NCBI GenBank assembly: GCA_015501605.1
Contig: JADNRZ010000045.1
Location: 1-64,000 of the forward strand
Source: Panaeolus papilionaceus
Taxonomy: Eukaryota > Basidiomycota > Agaricomycetes > Agaricales
DNA: 64,000 bases
Direction of reading: 5' to 3'
Below the pieces are notes generated by a model, which was not told the origin of the DNA, did no database searches, and was given only the letters and a program-made list of their open reading frames with translations. Shown one piece after another: positions 32,589 to 45,314 of this stretch; position 1 is the stretch's first letter, and each line of letters begins with the position of its first letter. Position numbers and translations under genes: made by a program.

Positions 32589-35500
32589 ATTTATCAACTC
32601 GGTTTTGTCTTGGTGATGATGCGTGCGATACATTCAATATGTAATATGTAGTTGTATTTCTTATCTCATGTTGTAATAAGTTGTCGACGTCCTTTGTACA
32701 ATATTCAGTCCATATGTTTCATTTTTCTTTTCATTATATATGTCTACTTTCCATATTCAGCCATAATTTTTTCCTCCCCACAAACACACCTCATTTCCCG
32801 TCTCAAATGATGAAGTACAATTCCCAACCCCATGTCCATAAATTCTGCCCCCTTCATTTACCAGGGCGATATTTTCCTCCACTCATTCTCACCTTGTCTC
32901 CTGATAGCGGAAACCCCCACCTCAATGGACGTACTTTCTCGTCTTAAAACCCTACCTGTCAGGTTTCATGCCCTCTATGGTTTTACAGTGAATGTTGATA
33001 CTAGATGGTGCTGATCATACGCAAGTTGCGACGATCCTCATGCATGACTGCGTGGTAGGGGCTTTGTCTTCTTTTTATGTTTGCCGTGGCCTTGGTGTGC
33101 ATGTCGCGTCGAGGCGGCGTCATGTTGTTTCTCGTTTTGTTCTTATTCTTGCGTCTTCGGTCCCTCGTCACCGAAGGATGTAGGTAGCCTAGAGGCTAAG
33201 TTCTCGGGGTGGAAAGAGGGCAATGGCCCGAAGACCACTGCACCACTTCCCAGGTCGAGAGCCGATGGACAGAGGAGGATGTGCCCCACCATCCATCTGC
33301 TCTCTAACCCCTAGACTACCGTGTCTTCCAGTAACTGCACAACCATGTATAGATATGCAAATGGATAAATGTTTCAAGAAATTCAGAGTTTGTGTAGTTG
33401 GGAGGGTGGTTTTCGTAGATTTCGTTCAGCAAGGAAGGTCTTCCTGACAGCAGACCAAGGAGACCCCTGAGACACACTTGGGAGACTAGAATACCCTTCA
33501 TGATGTGTCAACCAGATATCAGCACGGAATGTGGGTACTCTAGTGCAAACTTGAACACGCCTACCCATGCGCAAGTACAGTTGAAACGGTCATAGGGAGA
33601 GAATGTGAACTGAGAGAAAAGGAAGGAAAAGGGTGAGGCAATCATACATGTCAGTCTATGGTGTGCCATCTACACAAATATTATTTTGTATGTGGAAACT
33701 CTGTAACGTTAGCGTATTGTAATGAAAATCCACTTACCATTATATAGATTGTTTCACAATCTTCAAGTGTGCGTGGAATCGGGAAAGAGTGTCCGCAGAC
33801 TCGCAAGTGCGTGTCTGAAACTTCCAAACACGGATGTTCAAAAGGGCAGACCAAACTTTGAAAAACACGTATCGAAACCTAAAAAAATATGTGTCTAAAA
33901 ATTTGAAAAGACATTCAAACTTTCGGGTGTGTCCGTAAAACACTTGAAGGCGTTCGTAACGTTGGGAAGTGCATTGAGGAGATCCTAAAAAATTGCCTGA
34001 AAAGGTAATAGAATTCGGCGCAAACTGTTCGAAACTGGCATCAGGAACTCGTCCGTTCACATTTTTCAGTTTTTAAAATACTGAAAACCGCTTAGAAATA
34101 GAAATAACCGTAAAAACCCGAAACCTAAAAACCCATGTATGTTTTTCTAAAAACCATCTCTAGCCTAAATATTATAATCTAAGTCAAAACCCCTAAAACC
34201 TCCAGAAAACCCGGAAAACTCATGAAAAATATCTACAAAATAAATCTAAATTACGGGCAAGATAGGCGGTATAATTAAAATCTAGTCGCTAAAGTAGTCA
34301 TATTCAATCCAAAATCGCTAAACTTACCTGCTATTGATTTATGTGGTAGGTTTTATGAGTTTAAAGGTTTTTGAAAACCAAAAAATCCTAAAAAACGCAC
34401 GAAACCTCAAATGTGAATGGACAGTTTGCTGATGCTGGTGGTGTAAAGACTGACATCAGCAAAATAATCAAAACCTGTTTTGTCGTTCTGGCACTGACCA
34501 TTATGTAACAGACCTTGCCTCACTGATATGCCAGTGCATGGACGTGCACTGAGGTACCATTCTGCTATTAAGTATATATTCAATAAACCATCTTGATGGT
34601 AGACTTGTCTGGAAATAAAATGGTTGTATTTTGTTCATGATACATGTGTCAGAATTGTAGCATGCTTATATTCCCTGACATCGCCTGATATTCACCTTGG
34701 GAAAAAGGACTTAGCAAAATTCCTTCGATTGGATGTGACAGACAGCACACCGTCACGCCTGTGATGCTTATGAACACTACACGTGATAGTTGGTTCATAA
34801 TTCAGCACGAAGTTCGAGGACCCTCATGCGACCTCTCTCACTTAACTCACTACCAGGCCTGTGACTTGGGCCCCTCACCCGAGGCATCAGCCGCCGTGAG
34901 GCTGATGCCTCGGGTGAGGGACTGCGTCACCAGTCTAACTCACTACGATTCCTCCTAATTTCCCTTAAGGTGAGCCAGTTGAGCTAGAATAATATAAGGT
35001 ATGACTGGCTTGTCATATCTCTCAACATTAACAGGCACTAACACCTATTTAAACTTTATAGGTATAGTTCTATGCTCATGGGTTGGTTCGTTTCGAGGGT
35101 TCAGGTATGTTTCTTTTTACTTTCTAGCAATTGTCGCACCTAAATTAAAACTGTATTTTCAAGGCAACACCTCCACTTTTCAAACATCGTGACGTGCTAG
35201 TGTGCCATTTCCACTCGTTTCTTCCTCCAATCTTTCAGCATGTAGTTATATAGAGGACAGCACTATGGAGAATATGAATTGGCTCATGGTTTGGACACCC
35301 CTTCTCATGATTAATTAATACTCTAGTAGAATATTGTTTTGAGTTCTAATGTATATTTCCGTTAAATGATAATGACATGTTTTTCCATCTATTTATTTCA
35401 TGACCAACCGCAAGAAATCTGGGATCCAGTTCTAGCATGATATGAACTACGACTTCAACTGGCAATCTGCGACATAAATTATTTCTCTGCTAATGTCAAG

Positions 35501-36421
35501 CCATTCTGATATCAATCTGATGACACTGACATATCAGAGGGTGGGCTTATAAGGTCGATATATGGTATGTTGTAAGATTATGCCAGATTATACCGCTGAC
35601 AGCAAGTTACATCGATTACATGACCCTTATGATGCATTATCTGAACCTCTTAAATTTACTGATGGAGAGAACTCACAATGTCAGGTAAAACTTCCTTAGA
35701 GAACAAGTTCGCGCACGCTTTCCAATGTATTTCTCAAATATGCCCAAATTATCTGAGTTTTGACCACCGTTTTGAGGTTTGTACACCCTGTCCAGAGATT
35801 CCACACACACTTCGAAGGTTTCCACATACACTTGTTGGGAGTTCCCGCACATGTACTCGAAATTTCGAGACTCAATTCATACATCAAGTCTGATTTTATA
35901 AATGGTAGAGGTCAAATCGCAAATCGAAAGGACGATCAAAGGTAACAATCGAAAGGAAGAAGTCCCAGCCATGAACCACAGTAGACAATCCGCAAAGCTT
36001 GACGGCATACCCATCAGGAATTGCGCTGATAAAGGGGTTGAATCTGCAGTTTCAAAGCTGTGTGGTGTTCTGGAGACTTATCAATTGTGATTATGTGTTT
36101 TCAATGTAAAGATAAGAATATTGTGAGTACGAGGATACTATTTATGACTATGCCGTCTACAATGAAAGATCGTGGTTTTTCGAACGTACTGTAAAATTAT
36201 CGTCTTCTAATATTTTCCCGGTCCCCGAGGGACCCTTGGATAGTCACGAGTGATTAACATTCCTAGTACGTCATTCAAACCGAAGAACACAATCCGGTGA
36301 AGGGTAGCGTGAACGGAACCACATCGCCCCTGACCCGGTGCCACGCCATGTAAGCCTTTCCTGAGCTCAAACCTCTCTCATACTTACTACAGCCACCTCG
36401 CCCGCAAGCTCCCCATTATTC
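32589..36421. other. Long non-coding region with repeats
   Basis: About 3.8 kb without a supportable gene. It contains a possible tRNA-derived repeat near 33180-33320, a TATGGTGTGCC stretch at 33659 resembling the left end of the element at 2973, A-rich degenerate repeats (34060-34420) with AACCCGAAACC-like units, weak inverted similarity between about 33740-33960 and 35680-35910, and a perfect hairpin at 34872-34920. Confidence 0.5.
34872..34920. repeat. Perfect 21-bp inverted repeat (hairpin)
   Basis: Arms 34872-34892 and 34900-34920 are perfectly complementary around the 7-nt loop GCCGTGA. The core is TCACCCGAGGCATCAGCC and its inverse. An 11-bp direct repeat TAACTCACTAC flanks it at 34843-34853 and 34936-34946, and GTGAC/GTCAC extend the symmetry outside the stem. 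No gene is adjacent. Confidence 0.9.
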
Positions 36422-39210
36422 ATGAATCCCTCCGTTCCTGACTTTCCACTGGAGATATTTTCGCAAATAATAGATCTCTTACCAGGGGATCGTGTCTATC
36501 AACCATTTCTACCAGCATCAACGTTTGAAAGTCCTCAGTCAATGCTCTCTGGTCAGCAGAACGTTTGCCGCTCTGAGCCAACGATACATCTTCGAGGACA
36601 TCACCCTGAAGCTGAGTCGTTCAGGGGAGAGGAAGCTCAAACGATTCGTGAGCATCATAAGCAGGTCACCGCACATCTCCTCGTATGTCAGGCGTCTCAA
36701 CATCGATTTCTTGGGGTTTGAGAGCTCTACGTTGTCTAAAGGAATTCTTTCATCCGCCCGGAATCGTCTTGCGACGTTCACCGATCTTCAGCGGCTCATC
36801 GTACAGCGCCAAGGGTCTGGGTACATCCCTAATATTAAGGACGCATCACACCCTGTCATATCTCTTCTTCGACATCTCGTCAACACATATATATCACAGC
36901 AAACGCTTCGTGTGCTCAACGTAGACGATATGACAAATATCGCACCATCTTCCTTCCTAGGCTCTCATTTAGCGGAATCCCTATCGCTCAATCGTACCAC
37001 AGGATTCTCCCTCGGTGCTAGTCATCCTCTTTCAAAAATCACGTCCCTCAACTGTCGCAATACACAACGTTTGACTTGACACTCCTCATATATCTCCCTC
37101 AGCTGGCGTACCTTTCTCTCTCAGATTTAACACCCATCTTCACCATGAAATCAACACCTGGTTCGCCATCATTCAATCTGGAACAGCTCTCTATGGGAGG
37201 CCAATCGCAATTTTATTATTGCTTTACCCCGGATCTGTAGAGAGAAATAAATTCACTTAATGCTATAACACCAAATGTGATATACACCCCGAATCAATAT
37301 GAAAAGGAAAATTCATGCTTTTGACCCAGTAGCGGATCTATTCCTACCCCCGAATCTGCACTACATGCCCCGGATCCACTACCATATCGCCGAATCCATA
37401 CTAATCTTGTGCCCAAACAGCGTCATAGAGGCCCAAAAAAGCATGAATCGGACATTGAAAGCGGCACAAAACAGCACTGCGGCGATTCGGCATAAAGATA
37501 AGATTACATTTCTCCTCCCTTACACAATAAGGCCTTCGATAAGATATGGATATCAGGGAACCGAACAAAACGCAAAAAGCGTCAGCCAACCAAATCAAGC
37601 GCCATAGCGTGTCCGAGTCGCTTGTATTGTCTACACCACCTCTCTGCGTGGTTGCATGGACTTCGGAACCTTGTCGTTTCAGGGCTTATGCAGGAGAAGA
37701 ACCCAATACACCTTTCGGATTGCTACAGTCTGATGATCAAAGCACAAAGGATTAATAGGAATAATTGTCACTTGTTGGCATAAGTGATTCTCGCCCTAAA
37801 TCAGGACTTGGACACGAAGGCACACTTAGCTAATACTGTCATCAACGAGATATGTGCAGAATTTGGACTGAATAAAGGTGATTTGTAGAACTCTTTTCTT
37901 ATCGTGTCATGTATCTAGCATTGCTGCATTATCGCTTCGTTTTCGGATCATCGAATTTTAACCTTTGAGTACTTGTTTCGATGATATGCACCGGAGCACA
38001 CAGGTCGATCAATGCTTAATACAACTTGGAATGAGTTCACTTGTCATCTGAGAAGCAATTTGGGCTGAATGAGATCGGCAGAAACCTGTACCCTTGTTCG
38101 GTTCTGGAGATTGACCGTCTCATTTAGCAATATCTAATGTTATCTTATCCAGGGCGATTCCAGACTATCTAACTTATCTGAGCTTGCCAGGTTTGCTGAT
38201 GAGCCGTATGATGCCGCTTTCAAAGTCCGAAGCATCCGTTTTTATGTGTTGCTGGTAGCAGAAACGATTCGGGGGCTTGAGGGTTGCCAAGTTCAGTTTC
38301 TGGATTCGGGGCTTCGTGTGTCGATTCGGGGGGAAAGCACAGATTCGCTATTTGGCAAAAAACATGAATTTTCCATTTTATATCGATTCGGGGCGTCCAA
38401 TACATTCGGTTTTCGAATGGTAAGCACAAAATTTAAAAGTCTTTTCGCTCTACAGATCCGGGGTAAAGCAATAATAAAATTGCGATTGGCCTCCCATAGC
38501 TCTCCCTATCATTTCCAAATGCACCGGGAAGCACCGCCCTTGTCGTGGATTTTTACAAGCCACGCTCAGAAGATGCTGGTGTTCCAGCATTTTCAAAGCT
38601 CCATCAACTTGAGTATGGATTCACAAATCATGGCGACATAATGGCCTTCAATAGGCTCTCGAAGAAGACCCTCCACTCGACTATTACATTGTTCTGACAG
38701 GTGCGTATATTAACTACTCCTCGAAACTTGAACTCTGATCCGCGTACTTTCAGCATATCACTGCACGGAAAGTGTGTTCCCGCTCAGTAAGATCAAACTG
38801 GATACCTATTCCAAACGCATTCCCAAAAATACGACCATCCTCGACATCAGACAACGTGCTATGGATTACGAAGAATCCTACCATCCGTCGCTATCTGAAC
38901 TCCTTCGTCAATCGCAAAACTCGGGGGTATCTCCTCACTTCATTTCACTTTCATCACTGAGATGCCGAATGACGAGTTTCCAGCCACCAACCTATGGTCA
39001 GAAATCGGAGCGTTGCTAGCGGATGAGGAGAAATTCTCAGAACTAGATTTCGCTCGCTTCGCGCTCACGTTGATGACGGATCCATTTACGATGGAGATAC
39101 TTAACGACACCATGGGCGAAGAAGAGCTAGACAATTTCATTTTGGATACCATGCCAGAGTTGAACGAGAAAGTGGAATTAGTTACCTCAGTAGATTTCGA
39201 GGTTTGGTAG
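36422..39210 (+). pseudogene. F-box/LRR-type gene, frameshifted and split by an element
   Basis: Begins with an F-box (VPDFPLEIFSQIIDLLPGD, then after a shift near 36510 LKVLSQCSLVSRTFAAL and RYIFEDITL). A second shift near 37065 leads into FDLTLLIYLPQLAYLSLSDL. Here the 1307-bp element (37192-38498) is inserted. Removing it and one GCTCTC copy restores FNLEQLSLSFPNAP and continues to TITLF near 38697. The 3' part (38770-39210) shows LSELLRQSQNSG and a C-terminal EMPNDEFPATNLW...MGEEELDNFI block, ending at 39210, with at least one more shift near 38960. F-box proteins of this type normally act as substrate adaptors of SCF ubiquitin ligases. This copy is inactivated by several independent lesions. 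Confidence 0.75.
37192..38498. mobile_element. 1307-bp inverted-repeat element, 51-bp perfect TIRs, 6-bp TSD
   Basis: The left terminus begins TATGGGAGGCCAATCGCAAT. The first 51 bp are perfectly inverted at the right end, and similarity continues a few bases after one mismatch. GCTCTC is duplicated exactly at 37186-37191 and 38499-38504. Subterminal CCCCGAATC/CCGGATC motifs occur about five times on the left and about eight times in inverse orientation on the right. No transposase ORF is present. Perfect TIRs imply recent transposition. Both the 6-bp duplication and the TATGG terminus match the element at 2973-3647. Confidence 0.93.
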
Positions 39211-39352
39211 GGCATGATAGATATACGTTACCACACATACAAATCGATGATGAGTGCCTAAATATTTTAGAATAATCTATCGTAAATTCACATTCAACCT
39301 AGATCTTCCTTCATGAAAATACAGGTGCTGTTCAATTTGTCTCAGTAATTGT

Positions 39353-42085
39353 CTAACTGCATCCAGAAATACCCAACGCTGAAGCAGTTGTCGCACCCAA
39401 ACCAACCCACGCTCTCATCGCATTGATGATACTTAAATCCCGATGAACCCTCGTATACTTCCCAGTCGCCATCGTATACCCACATGAGCTCTCAATATAC
39501 GCCTGATCCTTTCCAATTCCCTTACACCCACCCGCCGCCTGAGTCCCGGTGTAATACTGGGAACAGTCAGAGAGACCGTCAGGGAAGCCATTGCCACCTA
39601 TGGCAGAGAACTGGTACGAAGAGAGGACGATTTTGATCCACCAGTCGTTATCGGTGCGACTAAAGAGTTGAACTTCGAAGGAGCGGTGCTTAGGGACGTC
39701 CTTGTCCTTGATGAGAACGGATCCTTTGTCGCCCATGTCGCGAGATGATGAACCCTGGTTGAGATCAGCATTTTAGCATCGGTTCAGGTGGTCATGAAAC
39801 AGGACGTACGTCGTTCTGTTGATCGTGGTCGTCATTTTGAATAGCGAAACGGGAGGTAGGGATGATCCAAGACCCGCAGATGGGCATCTCTTTCGGATAA
39901 TCTGCAAGATAAACATCAATCAATCGCTCAGTCATAGACGGTAAGGTAAAACTGACCGCTACTCCAAATTTTGACTTTGCTGATATCGCTCGCACTCAAC
40001 CCAGCACTCTTCATCTTGTTATCAAAATTCGTATACCAACTCCACTCGCCACCACCACACGCCATTAAATCCTTCTCCCCCCCAATGATAACCTCCAACC
40101 ATGTAACGAAATCCCCCGGCAACTCGCCTCCCATCTTATTCTTCAAACGAGCGAGGATGGCAGCCATGGACGCTGGCCCGATGTGCTTAGCAGCGTCGAC
40201 TCTGAAACCTGAGAAACCGATGGAGAGGAGGTCGGTGAGGTATGTGGCGATGCGGTCTTGAACATATGGTTTCTCGGTGTTGAGATCAGTGAGTCCGACG
40301 AGCCAACCCTTCGTAATAATGTCCCCAGAGTTCCAGTCGCTGAGACTGCGTTCGCAGTGGAAGTCGGTTGGGCCGTAGGGGACTGCAGGGAATTCGAGTG
40401 TAGGACGAGTAGATGTGGATGGGTTGATGAGGAACGTGTTCCCTGATGTGTAGTAGGGAGAGTACGCGGTGCCGTTGTGTCCTGAATAGAGATTGCAAGA
40501 TGGATCACGGTGATTTTGAATGTCTGATACGGAAGCCGCATTTATTTAGCGCATACATTGAGATGTAAGGGATGCAACGACGCACCTGTTCCTTGGCCAG
40601 ACATATGGTTTATCACGGCGTCGGCATAAACCCTCACACCAGCGCTGCGACACGCATTAAGCATAGCGCGTAACTCAGCACGGGTACCAAGACGACTCTG
40701 GAGTCGATATGAAACTGGTTGATATCTTTATAGTCGTAAATTAGCGTCAGAAACGGTTTTGAACGGTTCAATTGCAGAAAGGATAGCGACTTACAGATGA
40801 TACCAAGGTCTGAACTGGCCATCAGTCTCGTAGTAGTTGGATCCCCAGACGTGCTCATTGGGAGCCCAGACCTTGACCCCCATGTAACCTATATTCATAA
40901 CATAAGTAATCATTAAAGAGAGTCTGACAGATTGACTCGCCAGCTTTGCCTAAGAAAGCGCACTCCTTCGCTACATCGTTCCAAGGCCATCCAAAAAGTT
41001 CAACAATTCCGCCTTTCTGACCCCCATTGAAGCTTGCCTGCGCCTTTTCCAAACCAGGATTCTGCCACACGAAGTTGATGGGATCCAGCACGAGTTTCTT
41101 CCCGTCAGAGCTTGTCACGGTGATAGCCAACTCCGTCTTGAGAGAGTTGGTAACTTGGAACGTCGATGAAGACTGAGAGGTGCCACCAAAATTGTAGGTG
41201 AGAGCAGCACCGTTCTTGTGTGCGGCGTTAACGGTGACGACAGCGGAGGTCCTTGCAGAGCTGTACTGAATATCGGCGTATCCGACAAGGTGACTGTAAT
41301 CCTGGAATGAATCGTGGTACGCGGCGTCGCCTCGGGGTGGAGTCTGCCAACGTCGATGCTCAGATGATGCGACCATGTCAAACGAGTTTCCAACGCAGCT
41401 ATCCTGCCCATTGAAGTTACCGCATCCAGATGGTGCAGTTACTGCAACCTCTGACGGAATGCTGGTGGGAGCGATAGGCGGGATGGATGATGGAGAGATA
41501 GTTCCGGTAGGAGAAGGTGGTGTAGTCGTTATAGTTGTGCTGGTAGTGGTACCGGTTGTCTTCGTGATCAGCGTAGATGTCGAGGAGCTTGTCGTCGTCG
41601 TTATACGTGATGTCGTGGTCGTGGATGACCTGATTTGATAGTTGACGTTGTTGCCAGGGTCGTAGTAAGTCTGACCAGTTACGGTGTAACGGATATAGAA
41701 TTGAGTCGCGCCAGGAGCAGATCCAGCAAAGGACCACGTTTCGTAGTTGTTAGACCCAGAAGATGTGTACGACGCTGACATGACCTGAGAGTCTGACCAT
41801 GAATTTCCGACGGCCCAGACGACGCTGACGACCTTGGTGTAAGCAATATTTTCTATCTTAACGTAAAATGTCAGTATTGTATCGTACAAGAGCATAGGAA
41901 TCGTCAATCAAAGAACTTACATTGATGGAACCGGAGAGTACGTTGTTTGAGTAGGAGTAGTTGATCAACGAAACCTGGGTTGCACGCCTCACATATTGGT
42001 GTGATTCAAGAGGCGTAGCTTTGGTAAGTGTAATTATAAAGCTGATAGAATATACGAGTAGAGCCCAAATGTCTGGGAGGATCAT
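39353..42085 (-). CDS. Secreted alpha-amylase, CBM21-GH13
   Basis: Endo-acting starch hydrolase, 791 aa, seven exons: 41921-42085, 40941-41856, 40795-40888, 40586-40725, 39957-40523, 39810-39901 and 39353-39754. The start gives a hydrophobic signal sequence ([15 protein letters not shown]). A CBM21 starch-binding domain follows (about residues 40-130; [30 protein letters not shown]), then a Thr/Ser-rich linker and a GH13 catalytic domain from about residue 300 ([27 protein letters not shown]). Catalytic residues are visible: the nucleophile Asp in GFRVDAAKH, the acid/base Glu in TWLEVI, and the third Asp in QNDDHDQQN. The intron at 40889-40940 starts with GC (GCGAGT) and not GT. All junctions keep frame, so the gene should be functional in extracellular starch use. 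Confidence 0.95.
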
Positions 42086-43766
42086 GTTAAGCCACCGCCC
42101 ACGAGTTCTATGCCCAAACCATGGCTCACCTCCGTATTTATAGACGTAGTATGGACGGTCCTCCTGGGGCTTTTGCAACCAGACGTCAAAGTCATGGGGC
42201 TCTGCTCATCATGGTAATCCTCTTCAACGCATGGTGTTGAACACTTCGCTTCAATGTCGGATCGAAAGGTGGTCAGTCGACGACTATCTTGCGAGGCGTC
42301 GGTGTGCGTATGTTGAATTGGGCTGACATTGACCTTGAACAAATGAATAATGGATCAAAAATAGATTACCACTGTAGACAGCTGGTTGAATGAATTAGAC
42401 GCTGGAGGAAAATTTGAGGAGGGCAGATCTCTTCTCGTTCAATGCATGATAGTATTCAAGAAAGAGAAGCGCATTGGCGGAATCAACCATTGACCCAGCT
42501 TTCCCTTGTGGCAACAACGTGTATGTAATCAACGGATGCTAAGGGGGCCGTTCTTGATGCGGGCCGATGACTCGGTTGTGATGATATCCGTGGGGTCGCT
42601 CAATGTTGAATGCTGAGCGTTGCCTATCGCGGTATGGAAGTGGATCAATATCATGGCACAAGATGGTTTTAACAGATAATAGACAGCTCTAAAAATAAGT
42701 GTAGTTCTATGTCCTGCTCACTCTACATCGAAGCTTCGGAGTTACCAATTCAATGGATAGAGAGAAGAAATGACATTTAGCAACTTACTGATGTAGGTAC
42801 TTTCTGAACATTGAAAATTCCCAAAGCCGCCTTTCCATTGTCCTGATGAATTTGCTGACACACAAGAAAATTGGGGGACACGGCCCATTTCATTCTGTCG
42901 GTTCAGCTGACCCTTACATCGTCCGTGCCCAAAATATAAGCACACAGCGGGTGATGCATGAAAATGAAGCCGTTCATCCAAAAGAAATGCTCACAACTCT
43001 AAATCATTCGATTGTAATTCCCTCATGGTCGAGGGAAAAGACGGGCGACAAACTCCATGTTTATTCTTCGGATGAACGAGCCTGAATAATGCCCATACCA
43101 CCTCAGTCAGCGTTGAGAAATGATTATCATCCATTCAATTAAATCGTTGGAGTCATGGTTATTGGTTTCTTTGGTTCCTTGATCTCGACGCGAGAGCGTG
43201 AGTTCAGCGTCGCTTGATCACCTTCTTTACCTGATTATTACCACAAATTTCGGTACGGGTTTTCCAGAGCTCCACTGATCAGGCACAACTGTCTTTCTTC
43301 GAAGTAGGTAGTTATAGTTGTTCAAATACATATTTCATTGCACAATTAGATCCCACTCCAACTGACATTTTTCAAATACCCGTGAGCGTTTGTAGTGAGA
43401 GTCCAGCTATCAATAAACCCCAATGCTATTGGTGGGTTCAGATCCGTGGGTATTTGAAAGGGATCCCTGAGAAAACTTGCTGATATTCAGCTCTACGCGG
43501 CTCTACTCCTCGAACATGACACTGTTACCCAGCCAATTCTCTGACGAGTACAGGGCTGCTGAAAAGAATCTGGATAAAACGATAGTCATCCTTATTTGCA
43601 ATGATGTGGAAGAGATATGGAAACGAAAAAATTGTAACTACCGACTGAATCATCGGGTTCCTGTCGTTGTCAGGTTCCCAGTGTCATCCAGCGACCATGC
43701 CTTCTCCGATGGCAGTTATCATCATGATGGAGTGCTACAGTAGCCATTAACGTCCTCGAGTTTGAT
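42086..43766. other. Intergenic, includes amylase promoter side
   Basis: No gene supported. Several short frames lack start context, splice continuity or recognisable motifs. The bases just above 42085 must include the amylase promoter. Confidence 0.5.
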
Positions 43767-44760
43767 TTACAACAAGGTAGCTTCAGCCCTCGTACTTAGG
43801 AAATGATATTGCGCAGTCATGATATTCATCAGAATTCCATCAGCATCTTGCAATGCTTGTGCGATACTTGAACTGTATATCTCGTGCAAACTGACGCGCA
43901 AACCTAGATTCCAACCAGAGTCAAAGTCCCCTAATTTATTGATACCAATGAGATGTATATCATTAATATGCGGTTTTATCAGTCGTTGGTAATCGTTGTC
44001 CGATATTTGTCGCCATTCTGACGCGTTGGAACGGCCGCAAAGAACACCGAGTATACTATGTGCGTGTGGTCCAAAGCACATATCTTCTCCATGTATGTAG
44101 TCCCCATCCATCAGATTGCCCTTCGGCTCCGTAATGTGGTAAAATGCCTCAAAGAGAGACAATTATCGAGCGGACAGATCGGAATACTACCAGTGGAGCA
44201 ATCGGCGGTTGTACCATCAGGTCGAAGAGTGGGAGGGCAGCGGAATATTCTCGGTCAATGATGTAAGGCGCACATAGCGCCGGGGAAAGTATGACAAAAC
44301 GGTACCTTACCAATGACTACTTTGCGGGATGGCATGGAGTATCGTAGAGTCGTAGAAACAATCTACACAGGCGATATGAAATGTTGGAATGTTCACTTTT
44401 CTCAAGGGTGATAGGAATAATAATCATTTCTACACCTTTGGGGTTTACCGCGTCATCAGAACAAGACCGCACAACCCGGCAAGTTCGAATGAATAGTGTC
44501 AATTTTTGTTGCGCAGAGAAAGAAATCACTCGCAGGCCGTACTCGACAAACTCGGATGATGCTGCGCTCTTGAAATCGACGGAATTTTTACCGGGCATCG
44601 ACGGACTTCATTTTCTAAACGTACCGATGCTAGTCGATTCCCCCTCGCAGTCTTTCTGCTTTGCACGAACAACCAAAACATCATATTCCCCGTATTCCAA
44701 AGTTGAGAAATGATAAACAGTCTCACTACTGTGCGTGACTTTGAGGCGGACTCGCTCAAA
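43767..44760 (-). other. Possible unrecognised or degenerate minus-strand gene
   Basis: Two open segments on the minus strand could be exons of one gene: 44317-44598 (VEYGLRVISFSAQQKL, EMIIIPITLEK) and 43767-44162 (MCFGPHAHSILGVLCG, DIHLIGINKLGDFDSGWN). Their composition looks protein-like, but I could not join them with clean splice sites and recognise no family. It may be a decayed gene. Confidence 0.3.
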
Positions 44761-44943
44761 AGATGATGTATTCAAATGTGTTCAAAGAATACACTGATTT
44801 CTGGCGTTCGTGCTTAGTTCTCATCGACACAAGTTGGTGGATTCCTTAAAAGCATACTAGATTCGTGTATACATCTCGAGCAAATTTATTACATATCGAA
44901 TTCTCATATGTATAGGATAAATAGAAATTTGATTTTCAAGTAT

Positions 44944-45314
44944 TCAGGGGGTGTAGCTCTGGTCGAGTGTCGGCGTTGGGGCGTCAGTGGGTTGAGACGA
45001 GGTAATACTTTCGCCTTGACTAACGCGATCAAAGTCATTAGCATGCACTATTGGATAATGTACCACGTTTAAATGGACATGCGAACAGATGACTTACGTC
45101 CAAGTAGTGGTCTTGGTGACCTCAACCATGAATGGCGCCTTGTCGACGAGGGTCACAATAACTTGTTCAGCAGTGAAGACATTCGCTGCAGCTCTATTTT
45201 GCAGAGCGGACTAAGCACTATGTCAGTCAATTGAATATTAATAGATGATTTGGTACATACCGCAGCAGCAGCGAGGGTGTTTAAAGCGACAATACAAACG
45301 GCAGCGACCTTCAT
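44944..45314 (-). CDS. Small secreted protein, 80 aa, three exons
   Basis: Exons 45261-45314, 45098-45210 and 44944-45019 splice in frame with GTATGT/GTAAGT donors and TAG acceptors. Exon 1 is almost exactly a signal peptide (MKVAAVCIVALNTLAAAA). The mature part contains NVFTAEQVIVTLVDKAPFMV and TKTTTW and a Ser/Thr/Pro-rich tail. It has no cysteines after the signal. It resembles small secreted proteins I recall from Agaricomycetes; the function is unknown. A TATA-like TTTATAC lies about 65 bp above the start. Too short for an ORF scan; found through splice signals. Confidence 0.75.

Noticed and set aside
32975..32990. TTTTACAGTG as the right end of the Tnp2 CACTA element
   Set aside because: Only weak similarity to CACTGTGAGCAACCC at 27471, and the flanking triplets (ATG and AAT) do not match as a target duplication.
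33740..35910. A 2.2-kb TIR element bounded by ACCATTATATAG and its inverse
   Set aside because: End similarity is weak and no target duplication could be placed.
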